From contig CADBVG010000046.1 of NCBI GenBank assembly GCA_902798105.1, positions 6,707 through 50,869 of the forward strand: a stretch of 44,163 nucleotides of DNA, read 5' to 3'. This document shows, in pieces, positions 16,513 to 27,328 of the stretch (position 1 is the stretch's first letter; each line of letters begins with the position of its first letter). A program made the translations under genes and the position numbers. The stretch comes from an uncultured Eubacteriales bacterium (GTDB lineage: Bacteria; Bacillota; Clostridia; Christensenellales; Aristaeellaceae). The notes under the pieces were generated by a model that was given only the letters and a program-made list of their open reading frames with translations, was not told the DNA's origin and did no database searches.

Positions 16513-17349
16513 ATGGCAATCCGAGTGTACAAGCCGACCTCGCCCGCAAGGCGCTTTATGTCGGTTTTGACCTTCGAAGAGGTCACCAAGAAGACGCCCG
16601 AGCGCTCCCTGGTCACCGACCTGCGCCATCGCGCCGGCCGCAACAACCAGGGCAAGATCACCGTTCGCCACCAGGGCGGCGGCGCGCGTCGCAAGTATCG
16701 CATCATCGACTTCAAGCGCCAGAAGGACGGCGTGCCCGCTACCGTGAAGGCGATTGAGTACGATCCCAACCGCACCTGCTTCATCGCCCTGCTGGTCTAT
16801 GCCGACGGCGAGAAGCGCTACATCCTGGCCCCCCTGGGCCTGAAGGTTGGCGACACCGTGATGTCCGGCCCCACCGCCGACATCAAGCCGGGCAACTGCC
16901 TGCCCATCGCCAACATCCCGCTGGGCACCCTGGTGCACAACATCGAGGTCAAGGTCGGCCGCGGCGGCCAGATGGTCCGCTCCGCCGGCACAGCCGCCCA
17001 GGTCATGGCGAAGGAGGGCGATTACGCCCAGATCCGCCTGCCCTCCGGCGAGGTTCGCAAGGTGTCCATGGCCGCCCGCGCCACCATCGGCCAGGTGGGC
17101 AACACCGACCACAGCAACGTGCGCATCGGCAAGGCCGGTCGCAAGCGCCACATGGGCATCCGGCCCACCGTCCGCGGCGTCGTGATGAACCCCTGCGACC
17201 ATCCCCACGGCGGCGGCGAAGGCCGTTCCCCGGTGGGCATGCCCGCCCCGATGTCTCCCTGGGGCAAGAAGACCCAGGGCGTCAAGACCCGCAAGCATCA
17301 CAAGTATTCGGATAAGCTGATCATCAGCCGTCCCAAGAAGAACAAGTAA
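16513..17349 (+). CDS. rplB: 50S ribosomal protein L2
   Basis: A 278-residue L2. It has [22 protein letters not shown] near the N-terminus (written here as the family's RNA-binding segment) and [13 protein letters not shown] near the C-terminus. His230 there matches the histidine long implicated in peptidyl transfer or subunit joining. L2 binds 23S rRNA domain IV next to the catalytic centre. AAAGGGAG precedes the ATG. Confidence 0.98.
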   Translation: MAIRVYKPTSPARRFMSVLTFEEVTKKTPERSLVTDLRHRAGRNNQGKITVRHQGGGARRKYRIIDFKRQKDGVPATVKAIEYDPNRTCFIALLVYADGEKRYILAPLGLKVGDTVMSGPTADIKPGNCLPIANIPLGTLVHNIEVKVGRGGQMVRSAGTAAQVMAKEGDYAQIRLPSGEVRKVSMAARATIGQVGNTDHSNVRIGKAGRKRHMGIRPTVRGVVMNPCDHPHGGGEGRSPVGMPAPMSPWGKKTQGVKTRKHHKYSDKLIISRPKKNK

Positions 17350-17371
17350 GGCCTGAAAGGAGGCAAACCAG

Positions 17372-17650
17372 ATGAGCAGATCAATTAAAAAGGGTCCCTT
17401 CATTCAGCCGGCGCTGCTCAAGCGCGTGCAGGAAATGAACGCCAGCGGCGACAAGAAGGTGCTGAAGACCTGGTCCCGTTCCTCTACGATCTTCCCGGAT
17501 TTCATCGGGCACACGGTTGCCGTCCATGACGGCCGCAAGCATGTTCCGGTCTATGTAACCGAGGATATGGTCGGACACAAGTTCGGCGAATTCGCCCCCA
17601 CCCGTACCTTCAGGGGCCACGCCGGTGAAAAAGCGTCGTCCCGCAAGTAA
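17372..17650 (+). CDS. rpsS: 30S ribosomal protein S19
   Basis: A 92-residue S19 that begins [39 protein letters not shown] and [16 protein letters not shown] are the family signatures. S19 pairs with S13 at the top of the 30S head near the A site. AAAGGAGG lies 9 bases before the start. Confidence 0.98.
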   Translation: MSRSIKKGPFIQPALLKRVQEMNASGDKKVLKTWSRSSTIFPDFIGHTVAVHDGRKHVPVYVTEDMVGHKFGEFAPTRTFRGHAGEKASSRK

Positions 17651-17668
17651 CGGAAGGAGAGAAAAGTT

Positions 17669-18049
17669 ATGGCAACTCGTGTCAAAGAGAAGGCCGCGGC
17701 GCGTCAGGCCAATGCCGACAAGCGCCCTCGCGCCACTGCCAAGTACGTCCGCGTCGCGCCCCGCAAGGCGAAGATCGTTGTGGATCTGATCCGCGGCAAG
17801 CAGGTTGACGACGCGCTGGCAATCCTCATGTATACGCCCAAGAGCGCCGCGCCGGTGGTTGAGAAGCTGCTCAACAGCGCGATCGCGAACGCCGAGTGCA
17901 AGGAACTGGACCGCTCCAGCCTGTACGTCGCGGAAGTGTACGCCAACCAGGGCCCGACCCTGAAGCGTTACTGGGCGCGTTCCCACGGTCGTGCCGACAT
18001 GATCAAGAAGCACACCAGCCACATTACGATCGTGCTCGACCAGAAGTGA
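17669..18049 (+). CDS. rplV: 50S ribosomal protein L22
   Basis: A 126-residue L22, slightly longer than usual because of an N-terminal basic extension of about 20 residues ([16 protein letters not shown]). The core [20 protein letters not shown] and the C-terminal hairpin ending HITIVL are typical. L22's long hairpin lines the exit tunnel and is a known site of macrolide resistance mutations in other species. GGAAGGAG precedes the start. Confidence 0.97.
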   Translation: MATRVKEKAAARQANADKRPRATAKYVRVAPRKAKIVVDLIRGKQVDDALAILMYTPKSAAPVVEKLLNSAIANAECKELDRSSLYVAEVYANQGPTLKRYWARSHGRADMIKKHTSHITIVLDQK

Positions 18050-18062
18050 GGGAGGATATAAA

Positions 18063-18875
18063 ATGGGACAGAAAGTTAATCCCCACGGCGCCCGCGTCGG
18101 TGTCATCCTGGACTGGAGCACCAAGTGGTACGCTGGGAAAAAGGATTTTTCCAACAACCTGATTGAAGACTACAACATCCGCAAGGCTATCCCCCAGATG
18201 ATCGAGGAGAATGCCAAGAAGAGCGCCCGCGATGCCCGCGGCGTCAACCCCAGCATCTCCCGCATCGACATCCAGCGCGCAGGCACCAAGCTGCACATCA
18301 GCATCTACACCGCCAGGCCCGGCGTGGTTATCGGCCAGGGCGGCGCGGGCGTAGAGGCACTGAAGAAGGCGCTGGAGAAGATGACCGGCCGCCAGGTGGC
18401 GCTGGACATCATGGAGATCAAGAACCCCGATACCGACGCCCAGCTGGTTGCCGACAGCATCGCCGAGCAGCTGGAGAAGCGCATCTCCTTCCGCCGCGCC
18501 ATGAAGCAGGCCATCAGCCGCTCCATGAAGGCCGGCGCCAAGGGCATCAAGACCTCCTGCTCGGGTCGCCTGGGCGGCGCGGACATCGCCCGCTCCGAGG
18601 GCTACCACGAGGGCTCCATCCCGCTGCAGACCCTGCGCGCCAACATCGACTATGGCTTCGCTGAGGCCAAGACGACCTACGGCCGCATCGGCGTAAAGGT
18701 ATGGATCTACAAGGGCCAGGTACTGCCCAAGGACGGCAAGAAGGTTCTGCAGGGCTACACCGATCTGAAGAATCCCTTCGGTGGCCGCAACGACAGGAGA
18801 CGCAACGACCGCGGTCCGCGCGGTGAGCGCAGGGGCCGTCAGGATCGCCCCGAGCGCAAGGAAGGAGGCAACTAA
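18063..18875 (+). CDS. rpsC: 30S ribosomal protein S3
   Basis: A 270-residue S3. [11 protein letters not shown] starts the N-terminal part. The KH domain is around [18 protein letters not shown], and the C-terminal half has [17 protein letters not shown] and [15 protein letters not shown]. The last 35 or so residues are an Arg/Gly/Asp-rich tail ([19 protein letters not shown]) not found in the shortest S3 proteins. S3 forms part of the mRNA entry channel. GGGAGG precedes the ATG. Confidence 0.98.
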   Translation: MGQKVNPHGARVGVILDWSTKWYAGKKDFSNNLIEDYNIRKAIPQMIEENAKKSARDARGVNPSISRIDIQRAGTKLHISIYTARPGVVIGQGGAGVEALKKALEKMTGRQVALDIMEIKNPDTDAQLVADSIAEQLEKRISFRRAMKQAISRSMKAGAKGIKTSCSGRLGGADIARSEGYHEGSIPLQTLRANIDYGFAEAKTTYGRIGVKVWIYKGQVLPKDGKKVLQGYTDLKNPFGGRNDRRRNDRGPRGERRGRQDRPERKEGGN

Positions 18876-18878
18876 GCA

Positions 18879-19331
18879 ATGCTGATGCCCAAGAGAGTCA
18901 AGCACCGCAAACAGCAGCGCGGTCGCATGAAGGGTAAGGCCCAGCGAGGCAACTTCATCGCCTACGGCGAGTACGGCCTCGTGGCGACCCAGCCCGGCTG
19001 GGTGACCTCCAACCAGATAGAGGCTGCCCGTCAGGCCATGACCCGCCGCACCAAGCGTGGCGGCCAGGTCTGGATCAAGATTTTCCCCGACAAGCCCATC
19101 ACCGCCAAGCCCGCTGAGACCCGAATGGGTTCCGGCAAGGGCGCCCCGGAGTATTGGGTGAGCGTCGTCAAGCCCGGCCGCGTGCTGTTTGAGATGGCCG
19201 GCATTCCCGAAGAGACGGCCCGTGAGGCCCTGCGCCTGGCCGCCCACAAGCTGCCCATCACGACCAAGTTCATCAAGAAGGAGAACGTGGTGGAAGCGGC
19301 CAATACTGAGATAGGTGGTGAAGAGCAGTGA
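18879..19331 (+). CDS. rplP: 50S ribosomal protein L16
   Basis: A 150-residue L16 that starts [19 protein letters not shown]. It has [27 protein letters not shown]-type signatures and [19 protein letters not shown]16 organises the A-site region of the 50S. GAAGGAGG is found at the end of rpsC. The stop overlaps the GTG start of rpmC. Confidence 0.98.
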   Translation: MLMPKRVKHRKQQRGRMKGKAQRGNFIAYGEYGLVATQPGWVTSNQIEAARQAMTRRTKRGGQVWIKIFPDKPITAKPAETRMGSGKGAPEYWVSVVKPGRVLFEMAGIPEETAREALRLAAHKLPITTKFIKKENVVEAANTEIGGEEQ

Positions 19332-19540
19332 AAACCAAGGACGAACTGAAGGCCCTCGAGGCCAAGACCATGGCCGAGCTCAACACCGACCTGAAGGACA
19401 AGAAGAGCGAGCTGTTCAACCTGCGCTTCCAGCTGGCGACCGGTCAGCTGCAGAACACCGCCGCCATTCGCGATTGCAAGAAGAGCATCGCGAGGGTGAA
19501 GACCGTCATCCGTCAGCGCGAGCTGGCCGGCAAGGCATAA
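19328..19540 (+). CDS. rpmC: 50S ribosomal protein L29
   Basis: A 70-residue L29, two helices, with [22 protein letters not shown] as its core. The start is GTG and overlaps the rplP stop (GTGA), with GGTGGTGA just upstream inside rplP. L29 sits near the tunnel exit beside L23. Confidence 0.97.
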   Translation: MKTKDELKALEAKTMAELNTDLKDKKSELFNLRFQLATGQLQNTAAIRDCKKSIARVKTVIRQRELAGKA

Positions 19541-19561
19541 CGCGAAAGGAGGCAACTGAAA

Positions 19562-19822
19562 ATGGCTGAAGCAAGAGGCATGCGCAAAACTCGTATCGGC
19601 GTGGTTGTTTCCGATAAGATGGACAAAACCATCGTCGTCGCGATCCGTACCCGCGTCAAGCATCCGCTGTATGGCAAGATCATGAACCGCACCAACAAGA
19701 TCAAGGCTCATGACGAAGAGAACCAGTGCGGCATCGGCGATACCGTGAAGATCATGGAGACCCGCCCGCTGTCCAAGGACAAGCACTGGCGCCTGGTTGA
19801 GATCATCGAAAAAGCGAAGTAA
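19562..19822 (+). CDS. rpsQ: 30S ribosomal protein S17
   Basis: An 86-residue OB-fold S17. [27 protein letters not shown] and [20 protein letters not shown] are diagnostic. It is a primary 16S rRNA binder. AAAGGAGG precedes the ATG by 9 bases. Confidence 0.98.
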   Translation: MAEARGMRKTRIGVVVSDKMDKTIVVAIRTRVKHPLYGKIMNRTNKIKAHDEENQCGIGDTVKIMETRPLSKDKHWRLVEIIEKAK

Positions 19823-19856
19823 GCCGCTTAAACAGTAAGCAAGGAGGAAGAAAACA

Positions 19857-20225
19857 ATGATTCAGCCTCAAACTCGTTTGAAGGTAGCCGATAATTCCGG
19901 CGCTAAGGAAATCATGTGCTTCCGCGTGCTGGGCGGCTCTTTCCGCCGCACCGGCAGCGTGGGCGATGTGATCGTCGCTTCCGTGAAGTCCGCCAACCCC
20001 GGCGGCACCGTGAAGAAGGGCGAGGTCGTCAAGGCCGTGATCGTCCGCACGCGCAAGCAGTATCGTCGTCCCGACGGCACCTACATCCGTTTCGACGACA
20101 ATGCCGCCGTCATCATCAACGAACAGAAGCAGCCCAGGGGCACCCGCATCTTTGGGCCCGTGGCTCGCGAGCTCCGCGAAAAGGATTATATGAAGATCGT
20201 TTCGCTGGCGCCCGAAGTGCTTTAA
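19857..20225 (+). CDS. rplN: 50S ribosomal protein L14
   Basis: A 122-residue L14, exactly the usual length. It begins [18 protein letters not shown] and contains [11 protein letters not shown] and [16 protein letters not shown]14 forms part of an intersubunit bridge and binds RsfS. AAGGAGGAAG precedes the start. Confidence 0.98.
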   Translation: MIQPQTRLKVADNSGAKEIMCFRVLGGSFRRTGSVGDVIVASVKSANPGGTVKKGEVVKAVIVRTRKQYRRPDGTYIRFDDNAAVIINEQKQPRGTRIFGPVARELREKDYMKIVSLAPEVL

Positions 20226-20238
20226 TGGAGGTGCTACC

Positions 20239-20589
20239 ATGGCAGCAAAGCTTAACGTAAAGGTCGGCGATACCGTCAAGGTCATCTCCGGCGCCGATAA
20301 GAACAAGAAGGACAACACTGGCAAGGTCCAGAAGGTCTTCCCCGAAACCGGCAGGATCATCGTCGAAGGCATGAACATGGTGAAGAAGCACCAGAAGCCC
20401 CGTGGACAGGGCATGCCGGGCGGCATCATCGAGAAGGAAGCGGCCATCGACGCCTCCAACGTGATGGTGATCTGCCCCAAGTGCGGCAAGCCCACCCGTA
20501 TCGGCCATGTGTTCATCGATGGCGAGGGCAAGGCCTCTCGCCGCAAGCGCCGCATGTGCAAGAAGTGCAAAGCGGTCTTCGACAACTGA
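20239..20589 (+). CDS. rplX: 50S ribosomal protein L24, zinc-ribbon form
   Basis: A 116-residue L24. The KOW motif region KVGDTVKVISGADKNKKD and the loop EGMNMVKKHQKP are typical. The C-terminal part carries Cys79-x2-Cys82 and Cys107-x2-Cys110, which should bind zinc. Many L24 proteins lack these cysteines. L24 starts 50S assembly with L3. TGGAGGTG precedes the ATG. Confidence 0.98.
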   Translation: MAAKLNVKVGDTVKVISGADKNKKDNTGKVQKVFPETGRIIVEGMNMVKKHQKPRGQGMPGGIIEKEAAIDASNVMVICPKCGKPTRIGHVFIDGEGKASRRKRRMCKKCKAVFDN

Positions 20590-20610
20590 TGTTAAGGGAG
20601 GATTAGCACA

Positions 20611-21153
20611 GTGGCTAGATTAAAGGATAAGTACCGCGCGGAAGTGGCCCCGGCGCTGAAGCAGCACTTCCAGTACAAGAACGTGATGGAAATTCCGCGC
20701 CTGGAAAAGATCGTTATCAACATGGGCCTGGGCGATTGCAAGGACAACGCCAAAGCCCTGGAAGTGGCTGTCAGCGAGCTGGCCACCATTTCCGGCCAGA
20801 AGCCCCTGGTGACCAAGGCCAAGAAGTCCATCGCGAACTTCAAGCTGCGCGCCGGCATGAACGTTGGCGCCAAGGTCACCCTGCGCGGCGACAGAATGTA
20901 TGAATTTGCCGACAAGCTGGTCAGCATCGTGCTGCCCCGCGTGCGCGACTTCCGCGGCGTATCCACCAAGGCCTTCGACGGCCGCGGCAATTACAGCCTG
21001 GGCGTTCGCGAACAGCTGATTTTCCCCGAGATCGAGTACGACAAGGTTGAGAAGATCCGCGGCATGGAGATGATTTTCGTCACCACCGCCAAGACCGACG
21101 AGGAAGCCAGGGAACTGCTCCGCCTTCTGGGCATGCCGTTCCAGAATGCTTGA
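20611..21153 (+). CDS. rplE: 50S ribosomal protein L5
   Basis: A 180-residue L5, the usual length. [34 protein letters not shown] and [17 protein letters not shown] are diagnostic. L5 binds 5S rRNA and contacts S13 across the subunit interface. The start is GTG, preceded by GGGAGG. Confidence 0.98.
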   Translation: MARLKDKYRAEVAPALKQHFQYKNVMEIPRLEKIVINMGLGDCKDNAKALEVAVSELATISGQKPLVTKAKKSIANFKLRAGMNVGAKVTLRGDRMYEFADKLVSIVLPRVRDFRGVSTKAFDGRGNYSLGVREQLIFPEIEYDKVEKIRGMEMIFVTTAKTDEEARELLRLLGMPFQNA

Positions 21154-21172
21154 TTGAAGGAGGAAATTCATC

Positions 21173-21358
21173 GTGGCTAAGACAAGCATGAAGATAAAGC
21201 AGGCCCGGCCCGCTAAGTTTTCCACCCGCGCCTATACCCGCTGCCGCATCTGCGGCCGCCCGCATTCCGTGCTGCGCAAGTACGGCGTGTGCCGCATCTG
21301 CTTCCGTGAGCTGGCCTACGCGGGCCAGATCCCGGGTGTACGCAAGGCAAGCTGGTAA
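21173..21358 (+). CDS. rpsZ: 30S ribosomal protein S14, zinc (type Z)
   Basis: A 61-residue short S14 with the zinc ligands Cys24, Cys27, Cys40 and Cys43 (CRICGRPH and CRICFREL). The C-terminus IPGVRKASW is typical. The long zinc-free paralogue is not in this window. The start is GTG after AAGGAGG. Confidence 0.98.
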   Translation: MAKTSMKIKQARPAKFSTRAYTRCRICGRPHSVLRKYGVCRICFRELAYAGQIPGVRKASW

Positions 21359-21383
21359 TCCGGCAGTTTAAGGAGGATAAAAA

Positions 21384-21785
21384 ATGGCTGTTATTAATGA
21401 TCCCATCGCGGATATGCTGACCCGAATCCGCAATGGCCTGATTGCCAGACACGACGCCGTGACGATGCCCGCTTCCAATATGAAGAAGGCCATCGCGAAG
21501 ATTCTGCTGGACGAAGGCTACATCAAGTCTGTCGACTTTGTTGATGACGGCTTGCAGGGGCAGATCAAGATCGTTCTGAAGTATGTTCAGGGCAAGGAAT
21601 CCGTCATTAAGGGCCTCAAGCGCATCTCCAAGCCCGGACTGCGCGTTTACGCCAGGAGCAGCGAGATTCCGAAGGTCCTGGGTGGCCTGGGAATCGCCAT
21701 CATCTCCACGTCCAAGGGCGTGATGACCGACAAGGAAGCCCGCAACGCGGGTGTCGGCGGCGAAGTTCTGGCCTATATCTGGTAA
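21384..21785 (+). CDS. rpsH: 30S ribosomal protein S8
   Basis: A 133-residue S8, starting with [37 protein letters not shown] and the end GGEVLAYIW are diagnostic. S8 is a primary 16S binder, and in E. coli it represses the spc operon. AAGGAGGA precedes the ATG. Confidence 0.98.
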   Translation: MAVINDPIADMLTRIRNGLIARHDAVTMPASNMKKAIAKILLDEGYIKSVDFVDDGLQGQIKIVLKYVQGKESVIKGLKRISKPGLRVYARSSEIPKVLGGLGIAIISTSKGVMTDKEARNAGVGGEVLAYIW

Positions 21786-21806
21786 TTAATTTGGAGGTGC
21801 ACTAGA

Positions 21807-22355
21807 ATGAGTCGAATCGGTAGACTTCCGATTCAGGTTCCCGCCGGCGTGACCGTGACCATCGCGGACGACAACACCGTGACCGTCAAGGGCCCCCTGG
21901 GCGAGCTGAGTCAGAAGGTTAACAAGGATATCAAAGTCGAACAGGTTGGCACCGAGATCATCGTCTCCCGCCCGTCCGACAGCAAGCCCCACCGCTCGAT
22001 GCATGGTTTGTACCGGTCCCTGATCAACAACATGGTCACCGGCGTGACCAAGGGATTCGAGAAGAAGCTGCACATCGAAGGCGTCGGCTGGCGTATTGCC
22101 GAGTGGAACAAGAACCAGCTGACCGTGGCCGTGGGCTATTCCCATCCCGTGATCGTTGACGCCCCCGCGGGCATCGAGTTCGACGTTGACAAGAGCAACG
22201 TGAACTTCTCCGTAAAGGGCATCGACAAGCAGCTGGTCGGCGCCATCGCCGCAGACATTCGCGCCATCCGCAAGCCGGAGCCGTACCACGGCAAGGGCAT
22301 TCGCTATGAGGGCGAGTACGTCCGTCACAAGGAAGGCAAGGCCGGTAAGAAGTAA
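21807..22355 (+). CDS. rplF: 50S ribosomal protein L6
   Basis: A 182-residue L6, starting MSRIGRLPIQVPAGV. VKGPLGELSQ, SLINNMVTGVTKGFEKKL and the C-terminal RKPEPYHGKGIRYEGE are the family landmarks. L6 lies by the sarcin-ricin loop. TTGGAGGTG precedes the start. Confidence 0.98.
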   Translation: MSRIGRLPIQVPAGVTVTIADDNTVTVKGPLGELSQKVNKDIKVEQVGTEIIVSRPSDSKPHRSMHGLYRSLINNMVTGVTKGFEKKLHIEGVGWRIAEWNKNQLTVAVGYSHPVIVDAPAGIEFDVDKSNVNFSVKGIDKQLVGAIAADIRAIRKPEPYHGKGIRYEGEYVRHKEGKAGKK

Positions 22356-22373
22356 TGAGGGAGGTTACCGCAA

Positions 22374-22742
22374 ATGTTTAATAAGCGTGATCGCAACGAG
22401 GTTCGCAAGATCCGTCATGAGCGCGTGCGCAAAAAGATCAGCGGGACGCCCGATCGTCCCCGGCTTTGCGTGTTCCGCAGCAACAAGCACATCTACGCTC
22501 AGATCATTGACGACGTGGCCGGAAATACCCTGGTCGCCGCCAGCACCGTGGAGAAGGATATCGCTTCCCAGCTGAACGAGTGCGACAAGAAGGGCGAAGC
22601 CAAGATCGTCGGCAAGGTGATCGCTGAGCGCGCCGTCAAGGCCGGCATCAAGGAAGTTGTCTTTGATCGCGGCGGCTACATCTACACCGGTCGCGTGGCC
22701 GAGCTGGCAGCTGGCGCTCGCGAAGGCGGTCTGGACTTCTAA
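22374..22742 (+). CDS. rplR: 50S ribosomal protein L18
   Basis: A 122-residue L18. It has [37 protein letters not shown] and the C-terminal EGGLDF. It binds 5S rRNA with L5. GGGAGG precedes the ATG. Confidence 0.98.
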   Translation: MFNKRDRNEVRKIRHERVRKKISGTPDRPRLCVFRSNKHIYAQIIDDVAGNTLVAASTVEKDIASQLNECDKKGEAKIVGKVIAERAVKAGIKEVVFDRGGYIYTGRVAELAAGAREGGLDF

Positions 22743-22759
22743 TAGGAGGGTAAATCGCT

Positions 22760-23263
22760 ATGCAGCGCAGAGAAGAAGACAACAGATACCTGGAAAAGCT
22801 GGTTGCCGTAAACCGCGTATCCAAGACCGTCAAGGGCGGCCGGAACATGCGGTTCTCGGCCCTGATGGTGGTGGGTGACACCGAAAACCCCGGCACCGTG
22901 GGCTGCGGCATGGGCAAGGCCGTTGAAATTCCCGAGGCCATTCGCAAGGGCCTTGAGGAAGCCAAGAAGTCCATGATCACCATCCCCCTGAACGGCACCA
23001 CCATTCCCCATGAGGTGGTTGGCGTGTTCGGCACCGGCCGCGTGAAGATGCTGCCCGCGCCCGAAGGCACCGGCGTTATTGCCGGCGGCCCGGTCCGCGC
23101 CGTCCTGGAGGCCGCCGGCATCAAGGACATCGTGACCAAGAGCATCGGCAGCAACAACAAGATCAACATGGTTCGCGCCACCCTGGCAGGACTCAAGCAG
23201 CTTCGCAGCGCCGAACAGGTTGCGGCCATGCGCGGCAAGACCGTCGAAGAGCTGCTCGGTTAA
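22760..23263 (+). CDS. rpsE: 30S ribosomal protein S5
   Basis: A 167-residue S5. [20 protein letters not shown] starts the dsRNA-binding half. [20 protein letters not shown] and [15 protein letters not shown] mark the C-terminal half. S5 contributes to decoding accuracy and the mRNA entry helicase. AGGAGG lies before the start. Confidence 0.98.
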   Translation: MQRREEDNRYLEKLVAVNRVSKTVKGGRNMRFSALMVVGDTENPGTVGCGMGKAVEIPEAIRKGLEEAKKSMITIPLNGTTIPHEVVGVFGTGRVKMLPAPEGTGVIAGGPVRAVLEAAGIKDIVTKSIGSNNKINMVRATLAGLKQLRSAEQVAAMRGKTVEELLG

Positions 23264-23277
23264 GGGGGTACAACGAA

Positions 23278-23460
23278 ATGAAGCTTAAGATTACGCAGAC
23301 CAAGTCCACCATCGCCTGCCTGAAGGATCAGATCGCCACGATCAAGGCCCTGGGCCTCCATCACATCGGCCACACCGTCGTGAAGGAAGACAACCCGGCC
23401 ATCCGCGGCATGATCTTCAAGGTCAAGCATATGGTTAAGGTCGAAGAGATTGCAGAATAA
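23278..23460 (+). CDS. rpmD: 50S ribosomal protein L30
   Basis: A 60-residue L30. It has [20 protein letters not shown] (usual position of the conserved RS-IG-K-Q motif, here diverged) and [21 protein letters not shown]30 is absent from some lineages, so its retention is mildly informative. AAGGGGGT precedes the start. Confidence 0.96.
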   Translation: MKLKITQTKSTIACLKDQIATIKALGLHHIGHTVVKEDNPAIRGMIFKVKHMVKVEEIAE

Positions 23461-23475
23461 GGAGGTCTGGACAAC

Positions 23476-23916
23476 ATGAAACTTCATGATCTCAAACCCG
23501 CCGTGGGCGCTACCACGGCCCCGAAGCGCCTTGGGCGCGGCACGGGTTCCGGTCTGGGCAAGACCTCCGGCAAAGGCCACAAGGGCGCAAAGGCCCGCTC
23601 CGGCGGCGGCAAGCGGCCCGGATTCGAGGGTGGCCAGATGCCTCTGACCATGCGCCTGCCCAAGCGTGGCTTCACGAACAAGTGGCGCGTGGAATACGCG
23701 ACGGTCAACGTCGAGCGCCTCAACATCTTTGAGGACGGCGCGACTGTCACCCCCGTCGAGCTGGTTGAATCCGGCATCCTGAAGAATGTGCAGGATGGCG
23801 TGAAGATCCTCGGCAACGGTGAAATCACCAAAAAACTCACGGTCAAGGCGACGAAGTTCACCGAGAGCGCGAAGGAGAAGATCGAGGCGGCAGGCGGGAA
23901 AGTAGAGGTGTTCTGA
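23476..23916 (+). CDS. rplO: 50S ribosomal protein L15
   Basis: A 146-residue L15 that begins [40 protein letters not shown] and [18 protein letters not shown] are diagnostic. It is a late 50S assembly protein. AAGGAGG precedes it, and secY starts one base after its stop. Confidence 0.98.
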   Translation: MKLHDLKPAVGATTAPKRLGRGTGSGLGKTSGKGHKGAKARSGGGKRPGFEGGQMPLTMRLPKRGFTNKWRVEYATVNVERLNIFEDGATVTPVELVESGILKNVQDGVKILGNGEITKKLTVKATKFTESAKEKIEAAGGKVEVF

Positions 23917-23917
23917 T

Positions 23918-25177
23918 ATGCTTGAGACATTGAAGAACGCCTGGAAGATCGCGGACCTTCGCAAGAAGATCCTCTACACCCTGGGCATGTTGCTGATCTA
24001 CCGGCTGCTGTGCTACGTGCCCACCCCGGGCGTCGACACCAGCCAGATCGCTTCGGCGCTTGAGCGCTACAGCCTTCTGGGCTTCATCAACTCGATGACC
24101 GGCTCCGATCTTTCCAACTACACCATCATGGCCATGGGCATCACCCCGTACATCAACGCGAGCATTATCATGCAGCTGCTGTGCGTGGCGATTCCCAAGC
24201 TGGAGGAGATGCAGAAGGAGGGTGAAGAGGGCCGCAAGAAGATCGCCCAGATCACCCGCTACGTCACCGTGGGCCTCGGCTTCGTCCAGGCCATCGCGCT
24301 GACCATTGGCCTGCGCGCCAATGCCACCAACGGCTTCCTGGGCCTGATGACCATCGGCTTCTGCCTGGCCGCCGGCACCGCGATTGCCATGTGGATGGGC
24401 GAGCGCATCACCGAGAACGGCATCGGCAACGGCATTTCGCTGTTGATCTTCGCCGGCATCATCTCCAACCTGGCCCGCAGCGTGGGCACCAACATCGTCA
24501 ACATCTTCAGCCATCCCGAAGCCGTCAGCATTCCCGCGGTCATCGCTTCTGTGATCGTGTTCGTCATCCTGGTGGTTGGCATCGTGCTGGTGGACCTGGC
24601 CGAGCGCCGCATTCGCATACAGTATGCCAAGCGCATGGTCGGCCGCAAGATGTACGGCGGTCAGAGCACCCACATCCCCCTGAAGCTGAACGCCTCCGGC
24701 GTGCTGCCGCTGATCTTCGCCAACGCGATCATGCAGTTCCCGGCCACCATACTGGCGTTCTTCCCGAATTCCGCGGCGAACCAGTGGTGGACGACCCACG
24801 TCAGCTCCACCCACATGCTCTATCAGGTCATCTTCGCCCTGATGATCTTCGGGTTCACCTTCTTCTATTCTGAGATTTCCTTCAATCCCGTTGAGATTGC
24901 CAAGAACATCCAGAATAACGGCGGCATGATTCCCGGCATTCGCCAGGGCAAGCCCACCAGCGACTACATCAAGAAGATTACGCACCGCATCACCATGTTC
25001 GGCGCAATCTACCTGGCGGTTCTGGCCGTCATCCCCATGATCATCTACGCGATCGCCGGCGTCAGCCTGCCCTTCGCGGCGTCTTCGCTGCTGATTGCCG
25101 TTTCCGTCGCGATGGAGACCATGCGCGAGCTGGAGAGCCAGATGCTGATGCGTCACTACAAGGGGTTCCTGAACTAA
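23918..25177 (+). CDS. secY: Protein translocase channel subunit SecY
   Basis: A 419-residue SecY with about ten membrane helices, close to the family norm of 420-435. It starts with [39 protein letters not shown] lies in TM2, and the C-terminal cytosolic loop [14 protein letters not shown] and tail [17 protein letters not shown] are typical. It forms the channel for the many signal-peptide proteins in this window. It is coupled to rplO (one base apart). adk follows 19 bases later. Confidence 0.98.
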   Translation: MLETLKNAWKIADLRKKILYTLGMLLIYRLLCYVPTPGVDTSQIASALERYSLLGFINSMTGSDLSNYTIMAMGITPYINASIIMQLLCVAIPKLEEMQKEGEEGRKKIAQITRYVTVGLGFVQAIALTIGLRANATNGFLGLMTIGFCLAAGTAIAMWMGERITENGIGNGISLLIFAGIISNLARSVGTNIVNIFSHPEAVSIPAVIASVIVFVILVVGIVLVDLAERRIRIQYAKRMVGRKMYGGQSTHIPLKLNASGVLPLIFANAIMQFPATILAFFPNSAANQWWTTHVSSTHMLYQVIFALMIFGFTFFYSEISFNPVEIAKNIQNNGGMIPGIRQGKPTSDYIKKITHRITMFGAIYLAVLAVIPMIIYAIAGVSLPFAASSLLIAVSVAMETMRELESQMLMRHYKGFLN

Positions 25178-25196
25178 ACCCCTCGGAGGAAACCAC

Positions 25197-25817
25197 ATGA
25201 AACTGATCTTTCTGGGCCCTCCCGGAGCGGGCAAGGGCACACAGGCAGCCGGTGTGAGCGCGCATCTTGGCGTGCCGCACATTTCCACGGGCGATATGTT
25301 CCGCTCGGCCATCAAAAACCAGACCCCCACGGGCCTGGAGGCCAAGCGCTACATCGACGCCGGTGAACTGGTTCCCGACAGCGTGACCATCGCGATGGTG
25401 AAGGAACGCCTGAGCATGGACGACTGCAAGCCGGGTTACCTGCTGGATGGTTTTCCCCGCACGGTGGAACAGGCGATCGCGCTGGATGGCATCAGCGCGC
25501 CCGACGCCGTGGTGGATATCGATGTGCCCGATGAGCGGCTTCTCAGCCGTCTCACCGGGCGGCGAATCTGTGGCAAGTGCCAGGGCACCTTCCACATTTC
25601 CAAGCTGGCCGACGAAAAGGCCTGCCCCGTCTGCGGCGGCGAGCTCTACCAGCGCAACGACGACAAGCCCGAGACGATCGAAACCCGGCTGAAGGCCTAC
25701 CACGAGCAGACCGAGCCGCTGATCGGCTATTACAAGGGCTTGGGCAAGCTACGCACGGTCAACGGCGACAGCCAGCTGGAGGAGGTCTTCAAGGCCATCC
25801 TCGCGACACTGGAGTAA
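25197..25817 (+). CDS. adk: Adenylate kinase with zinc-binding LID
   Basis: A 206-residue adenylate kinase, which interconverts ATP, ADP and AMP. The P-loop GPPGAGKGT is at residues 7-15. HISTGDMFR binds AMP and [10 protein letters not shown] is the family signature (80-89). The LID has Cys125, Cys128, Cys143 and Cys146, a structural zinc site common in Gram-positive bacteria. It lies between secY and map as in Bacillus. CGGAGGAA precedes the ATG. Confidence 0.98.
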   Translation: MKLIFLGPPGAGKGTQAAGVSAHLGVPHISTGDMFRSAIKNQTPTGLEAKRYIDAGELVPDSVTIAMVKERLSMDDCKPGYLLDGFPRTVEQAIALDGISAPDAVVDIDVPDERLLSRLTGRRICGKCQGTFHISKLADEKACPVCGGELYQRNDDKPETIETRLKAYHEQTEPLIGYYKGLGKLRTVNGDSQLEEVFKAILATLE

Positions 25818-25824
25818 CACAGAC

Positions 25825-26598
25825 ATGATCACGATCAAAAACGAATCACAGATAGAAAAAATGCGCAACGCGGGCGCTCTGCTGCACGAAGTGCTGGTGG
25901 CCCTGCGCAGGGAAATCGAGCCGGGCGTTACCACGCACCACTTGGATCAGATGGCCGAAAGGCTGATCCGTGCCGGCGGGGGAATCCCTTCCTCCAAGGG
26001 CTACAACGGCTTTCCCGCCTCCATCTGTGCTTCCGTCGACGATCAGGTGGTACACGGCTTTCCCAACAAGAACAAGCTCCGCAAGGGGCAGCTGCTAAGC
26101 GTCGATTGCACCTGCATATTGGATGGCTGGCAGTCCGACAGCGCCTTTTCAGTGGTCGTGGGCGGCGGCAACGACGAAGCCCAGAAGCTGGTGGACGCGA
26201 CGGAATATTGCTTCTGGCTGGGCGCCCGCCAGGCGGTGGCCGGAAACCACCTGGGTGACATCGGCAATGCGGTGCAGACCTATGCGGAGGCCCACGGCTA
26301 CGGCGTGATCCGCGACCTGTGCGGCCATGGCATCGGCACCGAAATGCACGAGGACCCCAACGTGCCCAACTACGGGCGGCCCGGGCGCGGCGTTCGCCTG
26401 CAAGCGGGCATGACCATCACCATAGAACCGATGATCGCCATGGGCACCTGGAAGGTGTACCAGGAGGACGACGGCTGGACCATCGTCACCCGCGACGGCA
26501 GGCCCTGCTCCCACTATGAGCACACCCTGCTGATCACCGACGGTGAGCCGGAGATTCTGTCCTGGCCCGGAAAAAAGGTGTCGGAGGTCCTGAAATGA
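25825..26598 (+). CDS. map: Methionine aminopeptidase type I
   Basis: A 257-residue type Ia methionine aminopeptidase that removes the initiator Met from new proteins. Expected metal ligands are visible: the two Asp in LDGWQSDSAF, His in GHGIGTEMHEDP, Glu in TIEPMIAMG and Glu in YEHTLL. VVHGFPN gives the conserved active-site His. The segment LDGWQSDSAF differs from the common DG-x-x-GDTS pattern, but keeps both Asp. It starts 7 bases after adk and its stop overlaps the next gene in ATGA. Confidence 0.97.
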   Translation: MITIKNESQIEKMRNAGALLHEVLVALRREIEPGVTTHHLDQMAERLIRAGGGIPSSKGYNGFPASICASVDDQVVHGFPNKNKLRKGQLLSVDCTCILDGWQSDSAFSVVVGGGNDEAQKLVDATEYCFWLGARQAVAGNHLGDIGNAVQTYAEAHGYGVIRDLCGHGIGTEMHEDPNVPNYGRPGRGVRLQAGMTITIEPMIAMGTWKVYQEDDGWTIVTRDGRPCSHYEHTLLITDGEPEILSWPGKKVSEVLK

Positions 26599-26871
26599 TG
26601 AACCCTTGGCCGATTGAAATTGGCAGCGTGGTCATCTCGAAGGCCGGCCGCGACCGGGGGAGAACCTTCCTGGTCGTCGGTGTGGTGGACGATGATTTCG
26701 TGATGGTCGCCAACGGCGCCCTGAGAAAGATGGATCGCCAGAAGAAAAAGCGGCGCAAGCACCTCAAGCCCACCGGGCGGGTGGTGACCGAGCTGCAGGA
26801 GCGGCTTTCACAGGCAAAGCCGGTAGAAGATCATGAATTGCGCACCTGGTTGAGCGAGGAGGAGGAAAAGC

Positions 26872-26885
<14 letters not shown>
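26595..26885 (+). CDS. KOW-domain RNA-binding protein of the map-infA interval
   Basis: A 96-residue basic protein with an N-terminal KOW-like fold ([20 protein letters not shown]). A basic stretch follows ([19 protein letters not shown]) and then an acidic tail ([11 protein letters not shown]). Genes of this type, related to eukaryotic and archaeal L14e/L6e proteins, sit between map and infA in many Bacillota; Bacillus has one at this place. It is probably a ribosome or rRNA associated factor, though its exact role is not settled. It overlaps map by 4 bases, and infA starts inside its last codons. Confidence 0.88.
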
Positions 26886-27287
<402 letters not shown>

Positions 27288-27328
27288 TCGAGACTGACCG
27301 TCTCGATGAATAACGCCGTATGGCGGCT

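Noticed and set aside
27288-27306. Terminator after rpmJ
   Set aside because: The stem TCGAGAC/GTCTCGA is only 7 bp and no T run follows, so termination is not supported.
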